A stretch of DNA of 33,741 bases, taken from assembly GCA_029251475.1 (NCBI GenBank), contig JAQXDF010000045.1, forward strand, positions 1 through 33,741. The letters run 5' to 3'. How positions within the stretch are numbered: position 1 is the stretch's first letter; each line of letters begins with the position of its first letter. Positions 7,932 to 16,319 of this stretch are shown here, piece by piece. Source of the stretch: Rickettsiaceae bacterium (GTDB lineage: Bacteria; Pseudomonadota; Alphaproteobacteria; Rickettsiales; Rickettsiaceae). Position numbers and translations under genes: made by a program. Below the pieces are notes generated by a model. The model was not told where the DNA came from. It searched no databases and worked only from the letters and a program-made list of their open reading frames with translations.

Positions 7932-8951
7932 TTAATCTAAGAAGCTTGTATCTTGACGCTTGTCCCATGCTTCAATAGCTGTTTCAGCTCTGTCATAATC
8001 CACAAAAGAAGCTACTTTAAAAAGAGGCATTCCTTCATGGGCCAATGGAGTAGTATTAATGCCTACTATGATTCCATCTTTAGGTGCTTTTACTTTTTCT
8101 TTTGATCCAGTACCAAATGGGTCGGTTATTTTCCCTAATATCTCTCCTTTTTTGATAACTTGTCCTAGGGAGTAATTTGTGTGTAGAATTCCCGCTGTAT
8201 GTGCTGATATCCAGTTTTCTTTTTGTGAGAATAGAGGTTTTGTTTGCTCTGGAAGATCTGATGACATAATATTGAGAGCGTGCATAATATTAGTTATACC
8301 AGTGCAGCCAACTTTAATAGCATTTTCATCAAAGCGCATAGCTTCTCCGGCTTGGTAGACTAACAAAGGAATATGTAGGTCCTCAGTGGTTTGACGCAAG
8401 GAGTTGTCATCAAAAGAAATATTTGTAATAACAGGCGGGTTAAAGGCTTTTGCAAGCTGTTTAGATTCTTTTAAATTCTCATTGCAGTATATTTGAGGCA
8501 GAATATTATGATTCAAATCCCCTGTATCAAGTTCAATGCAGTAATCTGCTTTTTTCAGGATTTCTTCTATGAATATATGGGCAAATCTTTCTCCATATGT
8601 CCCATCTACTTTACCAGGGAAGCAATCAATTAAGCGCTCATTGGAAGGAGAAGGAGATGGAAAGTGAGTAAGTCCATAAACATTCATTACAGGAATGGCG
8701 ATGATTGTGCCAGAAATTTGGTCCGGCTTAGTATTTTCCATAATTCTGTTTACAATTTCAATCCCATTTAGTTCATTGCCATTTAGAGTTGAAAACAAAA
8801 GTAAACAAGGTCCTTTTTTAAGACCATGAATTACCTTGATGGGCATATAAAGAGGTGCACAAGAATAATTATCGGGCAAGGGTAGTGCTAAATTTGCTTC
8901 TTCTCCTGGATGAATCAGAGTATTACATATTTGTAGTTTTTTGTTTTTCAT
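7932..8951 (-). CDS. Aspartoacylase/succinylglutamate desuccinylase-like protein without zinc histidines
   Basis: A 339-residue protein with the fold signatures of the AstE/AspA zinc carboxypeptidase-like family: IAIPVMNVYG (84-93), an R-containing segment ending FPG (106-113), and a C-terminal biotin-lipoyl-like beta domain (AHTAGILHTNY...GKITDPFG...VKAPKDGIIVG). The zinc ligands are changed. The first motif reads LNGNELNG (56-63), so N57 replaces the usual histidine while E60 remains. The usual DLHTG reads ELDTG (140-144), so D142 replaces the second histidine. The protein is full length and its frame is open, so it may be a pseudoenzyme or bind another ligand. It precedes an MFS transporter in the same operon. 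The 178-base gap upstream holds only a GGCTATAGCC palindrome (9085-9094) of unclear meaning. Confidence 0.75.
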   Translation of the reverse strand: MKNKKLQICNTLIHPGEEANLALPLPDNYSCAPLYMPIKVIHGLKKGPCLLLFSTLNGNELNGIEIVNRIMENTKPDQISGTIIAIPVMNVYGLTHFPSPSPSNERLIDCFPGKVDGTYGERFAHIFIEEILKKADYCIELDTGDLNHNILPQIYCNENLKESKQLAKAFNPPVITNISFDDNSLRQTTEDLHIPLLVYQAGEAMRFDENAIKVGCTGITNIMHALNIMSSDLPEQTKPLFSQKENWISAHTAGILHTNYSLGQVIKKGEILGKITDPFGTGSKEKVKAPKDGIIVGINTTPLAHEGMPLFKVASFVDYDRAETAIEAWDKRQDTSFLD

Positions 8952-9129
8952 AAATTCATTTTAATCAGATTAAAAATTATGTAGCGTTGGTACAGTAACA
9001 CATATTTGTATTGCCTGCCAGTTCTTTTCTAAAATGGCTTACATTTGTTAGGAATGTTTTAATACTAAGTCTAGTAGAGTTGACGGCTATAGCCCTAGAT
9101 ATAAGCTTAATTGTCGCTGAGTATAAAGC

Positions 9130-9630
9130 CTATATTTGTTGCTCAGTGCGGTGTAAAACAATGTGATTTTTTGTTATTTCTGGAAATAATTCTTCTGTGA
9201 AAGGGAACATTTCATAGCTATTATCATTAAATTTAATTTCAATAATATCGCCTGCTCCATAATTAGCGACTTCTGCGATTTCTCCAATAGACTCGCCTGT
9301 TTGATCAAGGACTTTTAGTCCGCGTAGGTCATTTATATAAAATTCCTCTTCGTCGGGGATGGGCAAGTCTTTTCTTAGGCAATATAGCTTTGTGCCTTTC
9401 AGTAACTCGGCCTCATTTCTACTATTACAACTATCTAGCCTGCAAACTAGCCCACCTTTTGAGTTTTTACGAATTAGCTTTAATTTTAGTGGATTGTTGT
9501 TCTTATACAGTATTGGTAGCTGGGTTAGGCTATCAGAAATTTCTGTGTATGACTTAATTAACAAATCGCCTTTGATGCCATTAGCTGCTGATATTACACC
9601 AACTAAAATTAAATTCTCTTCTTTAGACAT
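9130..9630 (-). CDS. rimM: 16S rRNA processing / 30S maturation factor RimM
   Basis: A 166-residue protein of the usual RimM length. The N-terminal domain begins LILVGVISAANGIKGDLLIKS, the characteristic RimM opening, followed by a PRC-barrel domain (about 95-165: EFYINDLRGLKVLDQTGE, ending FPFTEELFPEI). RimM binds ribosomal protein S19 and assists maturation of the 30S head. In many bacteria rimM sits between rpsP and trmD; here none of these is adjacent, so the cluster is broken. It is divergent from the AsmA-like gene with 82 bases between the starts. Confidence 0.93.
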   Translation of the reverse strand: MSKEENLILVGVISAANGIKGDLLIKSYTEISDSLTQLPILYKNNNPLKLKLIRKNSKGGLVCRLDSCNSRNEAELLKGTKLYCLRKDLPIPDEEEFYINDLRGLKVLDQTGESIGEIAEVANYGAGDIIEIKFNDNSYEMFPFTEELFPEITKNHIVLHRTEQQI

Positions 9631-9658
9631 ATTTTGTACGCATGAAGTTGATATATAG

Positions 9659-9680
9659 TTTAAAAGAGACTACTTTTAAA
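9659..9680. promoter_or_regulatory. Inverted repeat between divergent rimM and the AsmA-like gene
   Basis: TTTAAAAG (9659-9666) and CTTTTAAA (9673-9680) form a perfect 8-bp dyad with a 6-base centre, flanked on both sides by ATATAG(TTT) direct repeats (about 9653-9661 and 9680-9688). It lies midway in the 82-base divergent promoter region. It could be a shared operator; AT-rich chance symmetry cannot be excluded. Confidence 0.3.
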
Positions 9681-9712
9681 TATAGTTTGTTTATAACATA
9701 AATAATTTTAAG

Positions 9713-12151
9713 ATGATAAGAAAAATATTTTTTAGTGCAATGATCATTGTTTTTGTGGTGGCTGGTATGGCCATTGCCTCTATTAAATTTATTGATCGTC
9801 AAAAGATATATCAGGCCTTTGTAAAAAAAGAACACATTGATATGTCCGCTATGGAAACGGGAAATCTTGTTGTAAAGCTATTTCCAACACCTTATTTGAT
9901 AATTGATAAAATAGAGAAAAAAGACAAAATTATAGTCAAAAATATAAAGATTTATTTCTCTTTGGCATCTTTGCTTACGTTTGATCCACAGATATCTGAC
10001 TTTGATATAGAGGAAGTAGTCGTAAGGCTTAATAATGATGATATTAATTTGTTAAATCATGATGAGCTGATTTCAGAACTAATTGGAAGAGATACTGCTT
10101 TATCAGGAGCAAAAATAGGTCAGCTATTTTTTGTTGAGTCAGATGATGATATTCCTTTAGCTATAAAAAATTTCAATTTCAAAATAAAAGAAAACAAAAC
10201 AGATTTTTCTGGCGAAATTGATAAATTTGGTGTGCTTGAAGGTTTGATGGAAGAAAATCAGGCAGACGTGCTATTGAAATTAAAAATATCAGATCAGAGT
10301 TACAGTTTTAATTTTGAAGAAAATTACAAAAACAAAAAATTAGAAAAAGGTAAGTTTGTAATTAAAGACTTAGAGACAGCTTTAAATAGCTCTCTGGCAG
10401 AAGGTAGCGAGGAAAAAATATTGGCAAGTTGTGATATAATCTCTAGCGACTATTCTCTAGATTTTATAAATATTGCTATAGATTCTGATTCATTTGTTGG
10501 TTCTGGCGAGGTTAATCTGAGTAAAAACAACACTGATATAAGTAGCATTAAACTAGAATTTTCAAGTGTGTATTTACCTAAATTATTAAGTTCCAATAAA
10601 GACAAAGCTGTTGATTATGTAATTAGGTATTTCAGGGGTAAAAATATATCCCTAAATAAAAATCCTATGACAGCAGATATCTCTATAAAAGATGTGGTTG
10701 TAAATGCAAACAACACTTTAAGTGACGTGAATATTAAGGCAAAAACAGAAAAGGGAAAATTGTATCTCCATGATTTTTCTGGAAAAGCAGATCAAGGTGG
10801 TGATTTTAAAATAGATGGTATCATTAGCCAAAACTCATTTAGAAGCTTGTTCAATGGTAAGATTTTATTGAAACACAGAGATTTAAATGATTGGGTCGAA
10901 TATTTTGGAGAAAAAGAATGGCGCACTAGTTCTCCTATAGCTTTTGTTATGTCTTCGGATTTAGAGCTAAGTTCTTTGGATATATCATTGAATAATCTAG
11001 CTATACAAACCAAGGATACTAATATATCTGGCAATGTTTCTACCAAATATATTGGTAATTCTCCTCGTTCTAATGCGGCTATTAAGTTCTCTAATGTAAA
11101 TCTAGATAAGGATAATTTTCCGTTTTTAAAAGGCGCATTCAACTATAGCAAGAGTTTGTTTAGAGATATGAAGGATGAGGATTATTTAAATAAATATATT
11201 CCTATCCGAAAGTTTAAGGCCATGGTGAATTATGATCTAACGTTTGATAAATTGATAGTGGAAAACAAAGAATATCAAAATGTACGTTGTGATTTGGAGC
11301 TAGCACCTGGTTTTGTATCATTGAATCAATTATATATCCAGGATGGTAATGATTGGGTAGATGCTAGTGTAGTTTTAGATGTGATGAAAATTAATCCGAT
11401 AATATCTTTAGTCATCAAAGACGGTTCTATGAAGGCAGATTTTCTAAGCCCTTCTGGTATGCTAAGCTTACGCGAAAAGATAAAAAACAACTTTGATTTA
11501 AGTAAAATTAGCATAGTAATGGATTTTGCAATGAGTCAATTAGTCCAGGGATCAAATTCATACAATAATATAATATTTCAAGCTAAAAATACTAAAGATT
11601 TGTTGGAGGTGAAAAAGTTTGATATTGGTGTTTTGGGTGGAAGGGTGCAATCATCTGGAAGTATATTATTGAATCCTTATACTTTTAATTTTGTTTACTC
11701 GGCAAGTAATATACATGTATTAGAAATAGCAAAATTGCTGCCTAGGAACATGTTATATAGCGGCGGCTTACTAAGCGCGAGCGGAATGTGGTCTACTAAC
11801 GGAGATACACTAGACAAGCTATTATATAATTTATACACCAGGTCAAAGATAGTATCAAAGGGGCTTACTGTACAAAACTTCTCAATTGACAATCTTATTG
11901 AAGATGTTGGGAGTGAAGGATTCAGTATTAAGGACTTAAATGATAGCGTTAAAAAAGCAATGCTAACTGGCGAGACGGAAATAAGCGATTTAAAAACTGA
12001 TCTTGAGTTTTCTAAAGGAGTGGCGAATTTGTCGTCTATTGTTTTGACCACAAAATATAGCTCAGCAACAGCTTCTGCTTTATTTGATTTATACAAATTT
12101 TCATTGGATGGTTCAGCTATATTCTCCTTTTATTTTGATAAGCCCATGTAG
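9713..12151 (+). CDS. AsmA family protein, interrupted by an in-frame TAG near its C-terminus
   Basis: An 812-residue protein with an N-terminal membrane helix (about 5-24) followed by a long beta-rich periplasmic region. The opening, with ETGNLVVKLFPTPYLIIDKI, is typical of AsmA family proteins, which form bridge-like structures thought to move phospholipid between inner and outer membranes. The frame ends at TAG (12149-12151), but the same frame stays open for another 63 codons to TAA at 12343, with composition like the rest of the gene. AsmA family C-termini normally continue through such a region, so the TAG looks like a recent nonsense mutation or a sequencing error. The protein lacks only the last 7% or so and may still work. 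No clear ribosome-binding site precedes the ATG. Confidence 0.8.
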   Translation: MIRKIFFSAMIIVFVVAGMAIASIKFIDRQKIYQAFVKKEHIDMSAMETGNLVVKLFPTPYLIIDKIEKKDKIIVKNIKIYFSLASLLTFDPQISDFDIEEVVVRLNNDDINLLNHDELISELIGRDTALSGAKIGQLFFVESDDDIPLAIKNFNFKIKENKTDFSGEIDKFGVLEGLMEENQADVLLKLKISDQSYSFNFEENYKNKKLEKGKFVIKDLETALNSSLAEGSEEKILASCDIISSDYSLDFINIAIDSDSFVGSGEVNLSKNNTDISSIKLEFSSVYLPKLLSSNKDKAVDYVIRYFRGKNISLNKNPMTADISIKDVVVNANNTLSDVNIKAKTEKGKLYLHDFSGKADQGGDFKIDGIISQNSFRSLFNGKILLKHRDLNDWVEYFGEKEWRTSSPIAFVMSSDLELSSLDISLNNLAIQTKDTNISGNVSTKYIGNSPRSNAAIKFSNVNLDKDNFPFLKGAFNYSKSLFRDMKDEDYLNKYIPIRKFKAMVNYDLTFDKLIVENKEYQNVRCDLELAPGFVSLNQLYIQDGNDWVDASVVLDVMKINPIISLVIKDGSMKADFLSPSGMLSLREKIKNNFDLSKISIVMDFAMSQLVQGSNSYNNIIFQAKNTKDLLEVKKFDIGVLGGRVQSSGSILLNPYTFNFVYSASNIHVLEIAKLLPRNMLYSGGLLSASGMWSTNGDTLDKLLYNLYTRSKIVSKGLTVQNFSIDNLIEDVGSEGFSIKDLNDSVKKAMLTGETEISDLKTDLEFSKGVANLSSIVLTTKYSSATASALFDLYKFSLDGSAIFSFYFDKPM

Positions 12152-12343
12152 GGTTATGATATAACGAGTTCTGATCTAACGACTATCTCTGTGAAGGGAG
12201 AAGGTAGTATTTTTTCTTTGAAAAAAACAGCAGATACTAGCCAGGTTGAAGAGCGTATTAAAGCTAAGGCTTCTGCAGTTATGAATAATATGATTGATAG
12301 CCAAGCAATAATTGATTCCTACAGGAGAAGAGCTCCACAATAA
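12152..12343 (+). pseudogene. Separated C-terminal end of the AsmA-like gene, in frame after the TAG
   Basis: Directly after the TAG the reading frame continues for 63 codons, starting GYDITSSDLTTISVKGEG and ending SYRRRAPQ before TAA. A glycine-containing beta segment followed by a charged tail fits the end of an AsmA family protein. It has no start codon or ribosome-binding site of its own near the break. If the TAG is a sequencing error the full gene spans 9713-12343 (about 876 residues). Confidence 0.75.
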
Positions 12344-12378
12344 GGCTTTAGAATTAAACTTAATAATTCATAATACCC

Positions 12379-12408
12379 TTGACATATTTGTGTGATTTAG
12401 AGTATGTT
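12379..12408 (+). promoter_or_regulatory. Probable sigma-70 promoter for ampG
   Basis: TTGACA (12379-12384), an 18-base spacer and TATGTT (12403-12408) predict a start near 12415, 23 bases before the ampG ATG. The -35 is a full consensus match, the -10 is moderate. It lies just downstream of the end of the AsmA-like gene, so ampG probably has its own transcript. Confidence 0.55.
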
Positions 12409-12437
12409 CCTATTTATTTATAATATACACGAAAGCT

Positions 12438-13706
12438 ATGAATTTTTTAAAAGTATTTACTGACTACAAGCAATTTCAAATATTTCTGTTGGGAATACTA
12501 AGTGGTATGCCACTAATAATTATTTATTCCACTCTGTCAGGGTGGATGACGGATTTTAATGTCGATATATCTGTTATAACTAGTTTTGCTATTGCCAGAA
12601 TTTTTTATTCTTTAAAATTTCTTTGGGCGCCATTTGTTGATCAAATTGATTTACCTATAATATACAAAATAGGTCACCGCAAGAGTTGGATGTGCGTGCT
12701 TTCATTTTTTATTGCCTTTGTTATTTTTTCCTATAGTTTTTATAATCCAGTTGAATCTCTAGCGGAAATGTACATATTAACGATAATTATAGGAATTAGT
12801 TCTGCGACTTTGGATGTTGTTATTGATGCATTCAGAATTGATATTATGGACGACGACAAACAATCAATAGCAGTAGTGAATGCTGTAACTGGTTATAGAG
12901 TAGGAATGTTGATTTCTGGCGCTGGTGCTTTGCATCTGGCTGATCATTATGGGTGGTCTGTTGCATTCCAGGTGATCGCTGCACTATATATTGTAGGTAT
13001 TTTATTTATTCTGACTCTAAAAGAGCCCCAAGTAGTACGCCCTGAATTTAAAGTTTTTACTCTAAACTCATGGAAAGTAATGACTATAGATCCATTCGCA
13101 GATTTTCTAAAAAGGGATGGTGCTATAATTATATTGCTAGCAGTTGTATTTTATAAGCTTGGAGATGCAATGCTTGGTGTAATAGCAATCCCATTTTATA
13201 TGGAATTAGGGTTTACTAAGACAGAAATTGCAAATGTAACCAAAATATTTGGTTTGTTAGCCACCTTTTTTGGATCTTATTTAGGTGGGTTTATTATGTA
13301 TAAACTTGGTAACTTTAAAGGTCTGATAATCGGTGGAATAGCTCAAAGTGTTACTAATGCATCATTTATTTGGTTGAATCATATGGGGCATGATGTAAAC
13401 GCTCTAATGATTACTATTGCAATAGAAAATGTTGCAGCTGGCATAGGTACGGCAGCATTGCTTGGTTATCTAGCTTGTTTGTGTAATAAACGATTCTCAG
13501 CCACTCAATATGCTTTGCTCAGTAGCGCATCAGGTTTATTTAGCCATTCAATTGTGATGTATGGTGGATCTCTTGTGAAGATTTTAGGTTGGGACATGTA
13601 TTTCGTTATGACCATTATATTGGCTATACCAGGTTTGTGCCTATTGTGGTACCTTAATAGAAAATACGGGTTTTCTGATAAAGCAAGTGTGAATCAGACT
13701 CACTAA
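12438..13706 (+). CDS. ampG: AmpG-like muropeptide permease (MFS)
   Basis: A 422-residue inner-membrane protein with about 12 membrane segments. The first third has the AmpG layout: LLGILSGMPLIIIYSTLSGW, then FLWAPFVDQ, then GHRKSWM, close to the conserved LGFSSGLP...KFLWAP.D...GRRRSW pattern of AmpG transporters. AmpG imports anhydromuropeptides released from the cell wall for recycling. Rickettsiales carry several AmpG paralogues and some may move other substrates, so the family is firm and the substrate likely but not proven. The next gene is a D,D-carboxypeptidase, which supports a link to peptidoglycan. Confidence 0.85.
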   Translation: MNFLKVFTDYKQFQIFLLGILSGMPLIIIYSTLSGWMTDFNVDISVITSFAIARIFYSLKFLWAPFVDQIDLPIIYKIGHRKSWMCVLSFFIAFVIFSYSFYNPVESLAEMYILTIIIGISSATLDVVIDAFRIDIMDDDKQSIAVVNAVTGYRVGMLISGAGALHLADHYGWSVAFQVIAALYIVGILFILTLKEPQVVRPEFKVFTLNSWKVMTIDPFADFLKRDGAIIILLAVVFYKLGDAMLGVIAIPFYMELGFTKTEIANVTKIFGLLATFFGSYLGGFIMYKLGNFKGLIIGGIAQSVTNASFIWLNHMGHDVNALMITIAIENVAAGIGTAALLGYLACLCNKRFSATQYALLSSASGLFSHSIVMYGGSLVKILGWDMYFVMTIILAIPGLCLLWYLNRKYGFSDKASVNQTH

Positions 13707-13801
13707 AGAAATTAAAATAAAACCAAACGATTAATTATTCGATGGTATTTAATATTTATGTGCTATCCTATATTTTAGTTAATATTTTAATGTGAGCTAA
13801 C

Positions 13802-14728
13802 GTGAGTAAAACATCTTTTGCTGTATCTATCATATTGTCAATGAGCATTATGTTTGCTACATTGCCAGTAGAAGCTGCAAAAAAAAGATCTTTACAAAAA
13901 AAGATACCACAACCTATTCAAACAAGTTTAGTGGTTGATGGAAAATCTGGCAAAATTTTACATTCACGCAATGCAAAAAGCAAAATATACCCAGCTTCGC
14001 TTACTAAAGTCATGACAATTTATTTGATTTTTGAAGCATTAGATAGCGGAAAGCTACGTTTGAATCAAAGTTTCTATGTTTCAAAATATGCTACAGAGGC
14101 GCTACCATCGAAGTTATATTTAAAGCATAAAGAGCGCATTACTGTCAGGGATACCATTTTAGCTTTAACGGTTAAATCTGCAAATGACGCAGCAAGAGTT
14201 GCTGCAGAAAATATTGCTGGTTCTGAGGCGAAATTTGCACGCCTAATGACAATAAGGGCAAAACAACTTGGTATGACCAATACTAATTTCACTAATGCTT
14301 CAGGCTGGCACGACCCAAAGCAGTACACTACTGCGGTCGATATGGCAAAGCTAACTATTGCGATTAAACGAGATTTTCCGAAATATTATTCCTTCTTTAA
14401 TAAGTCTAGCTTCAATTTTAAAGGCAAGACTATAAAGGGTCATAATAAGGTAACAGAAACATACCCAGGAGCAGAAGGATTAAAGACCGGTTTTCATACC
14501 CCAGCAGGATGTAACCTAATTACAACGGCCACTAGGGGGAATAAAAGTTTGGTAGGTGTTGTCACTGGCCAGAAAACTAGTCTGATACGAGATAAAAAGA
14601 TGGTAAAATTGTTAGATGCACATTTTGGTGTTCGACATAAATCAATAAAAAAAGTAAGTAAGGCCAAAAATCTTAAAATTAGTTCATCTGCAGTAAAATC
14701 AAGACAAACAGCAAAAAAACGACGTTAA
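13802..14728 (+). CDS. D-alanyl-D-alanine carboxypeptidase (PBP5/6-like, family S11)
   Basis: A 308-residue protein starting at GTG, with a signal peptide (hydrophobic about 6-20, cleavage probably near VEAA). All three penicillin-binding motifs are present: S66-L-T-K69, S126-A-N128 and K228-T-G230. It is a periplasmic enzyme that removes the terminal D-alanine from peptidoglycan stem peptides. After the catalytic domain there is only a lysine/arginine-rich tail and no second PBP5 beta domain with an amphipathic anchor, so it resembles the short DacD-like proteins of alphaproteobacteria. It follows ampG by 95 bases. The activity of the family is well established; the gene name is left open. 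Confidence 0.92.
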   Translation: MSKTSFAVSIILSMSIMFATLPVEAAKKRSLQKKIPQPIQTSLVVDGKSGKILHSRNAKSKIYPASLTKVMTIYLIFEALDSGKLRLNQSFYVSKYATEALPSKLYLKHKERITVRDTILALTVKSANDAARVAAENIAGSEAKFARLMTIRAKQLGMTNTNFTNASGWHDPKQYTTAVDMAKLTIAIKRDFPKYYSFFNKSSFNFKGKTIKGHNKVTETYPGAEGLKTGFHTPAGCNLITTATRGNKSLVGVVTGQKTSLIRDKKMVKLLDAHFGVRHKSIKKVSKAKNLKISSSAVKSRQTAKKRR

Positions 14729-14743
14729 GCCTGATCCTAGTGG

Positions 14744-14851
14744 TGGTTTTGCCATCTTTGACATGTTTGCAGGGGGCTGAAGCTAATAATCATTTGAATT
14801 ACTGAGATATTATTATACAGTGATTGGTGTTACATCTTAAATATTGTTATA
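14744..14851 (+). repeat. 108-bp upstream block of the first paralogue (direct repeat, copy A)
   Basis: This block, directly before the ATG at 14852, matches 16212-16319 at equal length with scattered substitutions. Shared pieces include TGGTTTTGCCATCTTTGA, AATAATCATTTGAATTA and TATTATTATACAGT. An inverted repeat, TAATAAT (14784-14790) and ATTATTA (14809-14815), is kept in both copies. Promoter-like boxes (TTGACA at 14758, TATACA at 14814) are present but not at canonical spacing. The block was evidently duplicated with the gene and probably holds its promoter. Confidence 0.85.
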
Positions 14852-16198
14852 ATGCCAAAAAACCCATCAAACAATTATAATCGTCCCATACTTAAGGCCA
14901 TTGAAGAATTAATGGCTCAGGAGCCATTGGAAGATAATATATTTGTAAAATTAATACGAGATAAGCAGCCAAAAACGGAAGAGGGTGCAAAAAATTATAC
15001 GCCTAAGTTAAATCTAGCATCTTTGGCAATGTTTGCCTATTATAATCCAAAGAACGTTTTGAAATTAGCTCCGCTATATAATCGTTCGTCGCAAATTATT
15101 ACTCCAGAATTCCAAGCAGCCCTCTTAAAAAGCCCTGTAACTAAGGATTTTATTACAAGAATTGCAGGAAGTGAAGAAATAAGAAACCTTTTTGCAAAAG
15201 AAGGGGGGAATTTATTCCAAGAACATGGAGTGTTTGATGATAATGGAGTGGGTCTTTTAAAAAAAGCTTTGAAAGATGACAAGAATGTAGAATCTTTGCA
15301 AAATATAATTACTCAGTATGTTTTGCAAACTAAAGACAAGCCAATGGGTTTTCTTGAGTTTTCTGCGAGTATATTAGGTGAAGTAAATAAGACCCAGTCA
15401 TTTCAGATTTATGTGGCAAATAGGGCCGCTCTTTTTACTGAGGTTATTCAGAATTATATCAGCTCTAGGAATGACAAAGAAGAGGTGCTAAAAAACACAT
15501 GGGAAGCAATGAAAGATGCTAAACCAGAGGTAAAGAAGAACTTTCTACAAGAATCTGTAGGCATGCTAGATGATAAAGAAATAGATTATTATATTAAAAA
15601 CCACAAGCTTCTACCATCTTTTGAAAAAGATACATTAGGTGCATATGGCTTAAATGTAGAAGATGCAAATAAGCTTGTAAAGGATTTTGTACCAGTTTTG
15701 TTACAGCAACGAGATGAAACTGAACGTCTTTTGAAGGCTTATAATGAAGGAGAGTATATTGAGGGCGGTAAAACTTTTTTTAACATGATAGATAAAGATC
15801 CAAAGATATTGGAATATATGGAAAATGATTCTGATCTTATAAATAAGGCATTAGATAAAACATTAGGAGATGGCTATTCGTCTCAGGTTTTACAAAGTTT
15901 TTTAGCTAATCCGGATCAAAATCACGCTAAATCATTAATTCAAAATGTAGTGTTTCCAGCGGCAAATGCCATAAAGAAAGTAAAGGGTTATGCAACAAAA
16001 GTTCAAAATGGCATTACTAGTGTTGCCACTTCATTAGTTCAAAATGGCATAAGTAGTGGTATGGCTTCAGTCTTTAAATCGTTTAGCCCACTAGGGTATT
16101 TGAGTTATAATTCACAAAAATCTTCCACGACACCAACGCCTTCCCTCAGGAAGCTAGCAAGGCCTGGATCTAGAAAGCCTAATCTTCGATCTAGATAA
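14852..16198 (+). CDS. Unrecognised 448-residue protein, first of a tandem paralogous pair
   Basis: I do not recognise a known domain. The protein starts MPKNPSNNYNRPILK, has no signal peptide, and looks mainly helical and charged. A module at about residues 200-299 (15449-15748) has the pattern W-E-A-M-K-D-A, F-L-x-E-S-V, D-D-K-E-I-D-x-Y-I, L-P-S-F-E-K-D, G-x-Y-G-L-x-V-E. A segment AKSLIQNVVFPAANAIKKVK follows near residue 370, and the C-terminus is serine/proline-rich and basic (ends KPNLRSR). The second copy lies 121 bases downstream and is broken; a shorter likely relative is at 32256-32678. A basic C-terminal tail and a VirB2 gene in the same window would fit a type IV secretion substrate, but that is inference. 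This copy is intact. Confidence 0.85.
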   Translation: MPKNPSNNYNRPILKAIEELMAQEPLEDNIFVKLIRDKQPKTEEGAKNYTPKLNLASLAMFAYYNPKNVLKLAPLYNRSSQIITPEFQAALLKSPVTKDFITRIAGSEEIRNLFAKEGGNLFQEHGVFDDNGVGLLKKALKDDKNVESLQNIITQYVLQTKDKPMGFLEFSASILGEVNKTQSFQIYVANRAALFTEVIQNYISSRNDKEEVLKNTWEAMKDAKPEVKKNFLQESVGMLDDKEIDYYIKNHKLLPSFEKDTLGAYGLNVEDANKLVKDFVPVLLQQRDETERLLKAYNEGEYIEGGKTFFNMIDKDPKILEYMENDSDLINKALDKTLGDGYSSQVLQSFLANPDQNHAKSLIQNVVFPAANAIKKVKGYATKVQNGITSVATSLVQNGISSGMASVFKSFSPLGYLSYNSQKSSTTPTPSLRKLARPGSRKPNLRSR

Positions 16199-16211
16199 GG
16201 ATTTGAAGTGT

Positions 16212-16319
16212 TGGTTTTGCCATCTTTGATATATTTGCTGGTAGCTGAAGGTAATAATCATTTGAATTATCTAGGTATTATTATACAGTTAATTGTGTTG
16301 TATTTAAATAATTGCTAGA
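16212..16319 (+). repeat. 108-bp upstream block of the second paralogue (direct repeat, copy B)
   Basis: Equal in length and alignable end to end with 14744-14851, just before the ATG at 16320. The conserved dyad is TAATAAT (16252-16258) and ATTATTA (16277-16283). TTGACA of copy A is TTGATA here. Conservation of a non-coding block together with the gene start argues that it carries regulatory sequence and that the duplication unit included the promoter. Confidence 0.85.

Noticed and set aside
8952-9129. tRNA or small RNA gene in the spacer between rimM and the aspartoacylase-like gene
   Set aside because: No cloverleaf or TTCGA-type T-loop is seen; only a 10-bp palindrome is present.
12149-12151. 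TAG decoded as an amino acid (pyrrolysine or suppressor) in the AsmA-like gene
   Set aside because: TAG is used as an ordinary stop in this window (for example at the end of the secreted hydrolase gene), and no context for recoding is seen; a nonsense change or error is simpler.
14758-14819. Canonical sigma-70 promoter for the first paralogue
   Set aside because: TTGACA at 14758 and the candidate -10 boxes are at spacings of 14 or 20 bases, so I reported only the conserved block and not a defined promoter.
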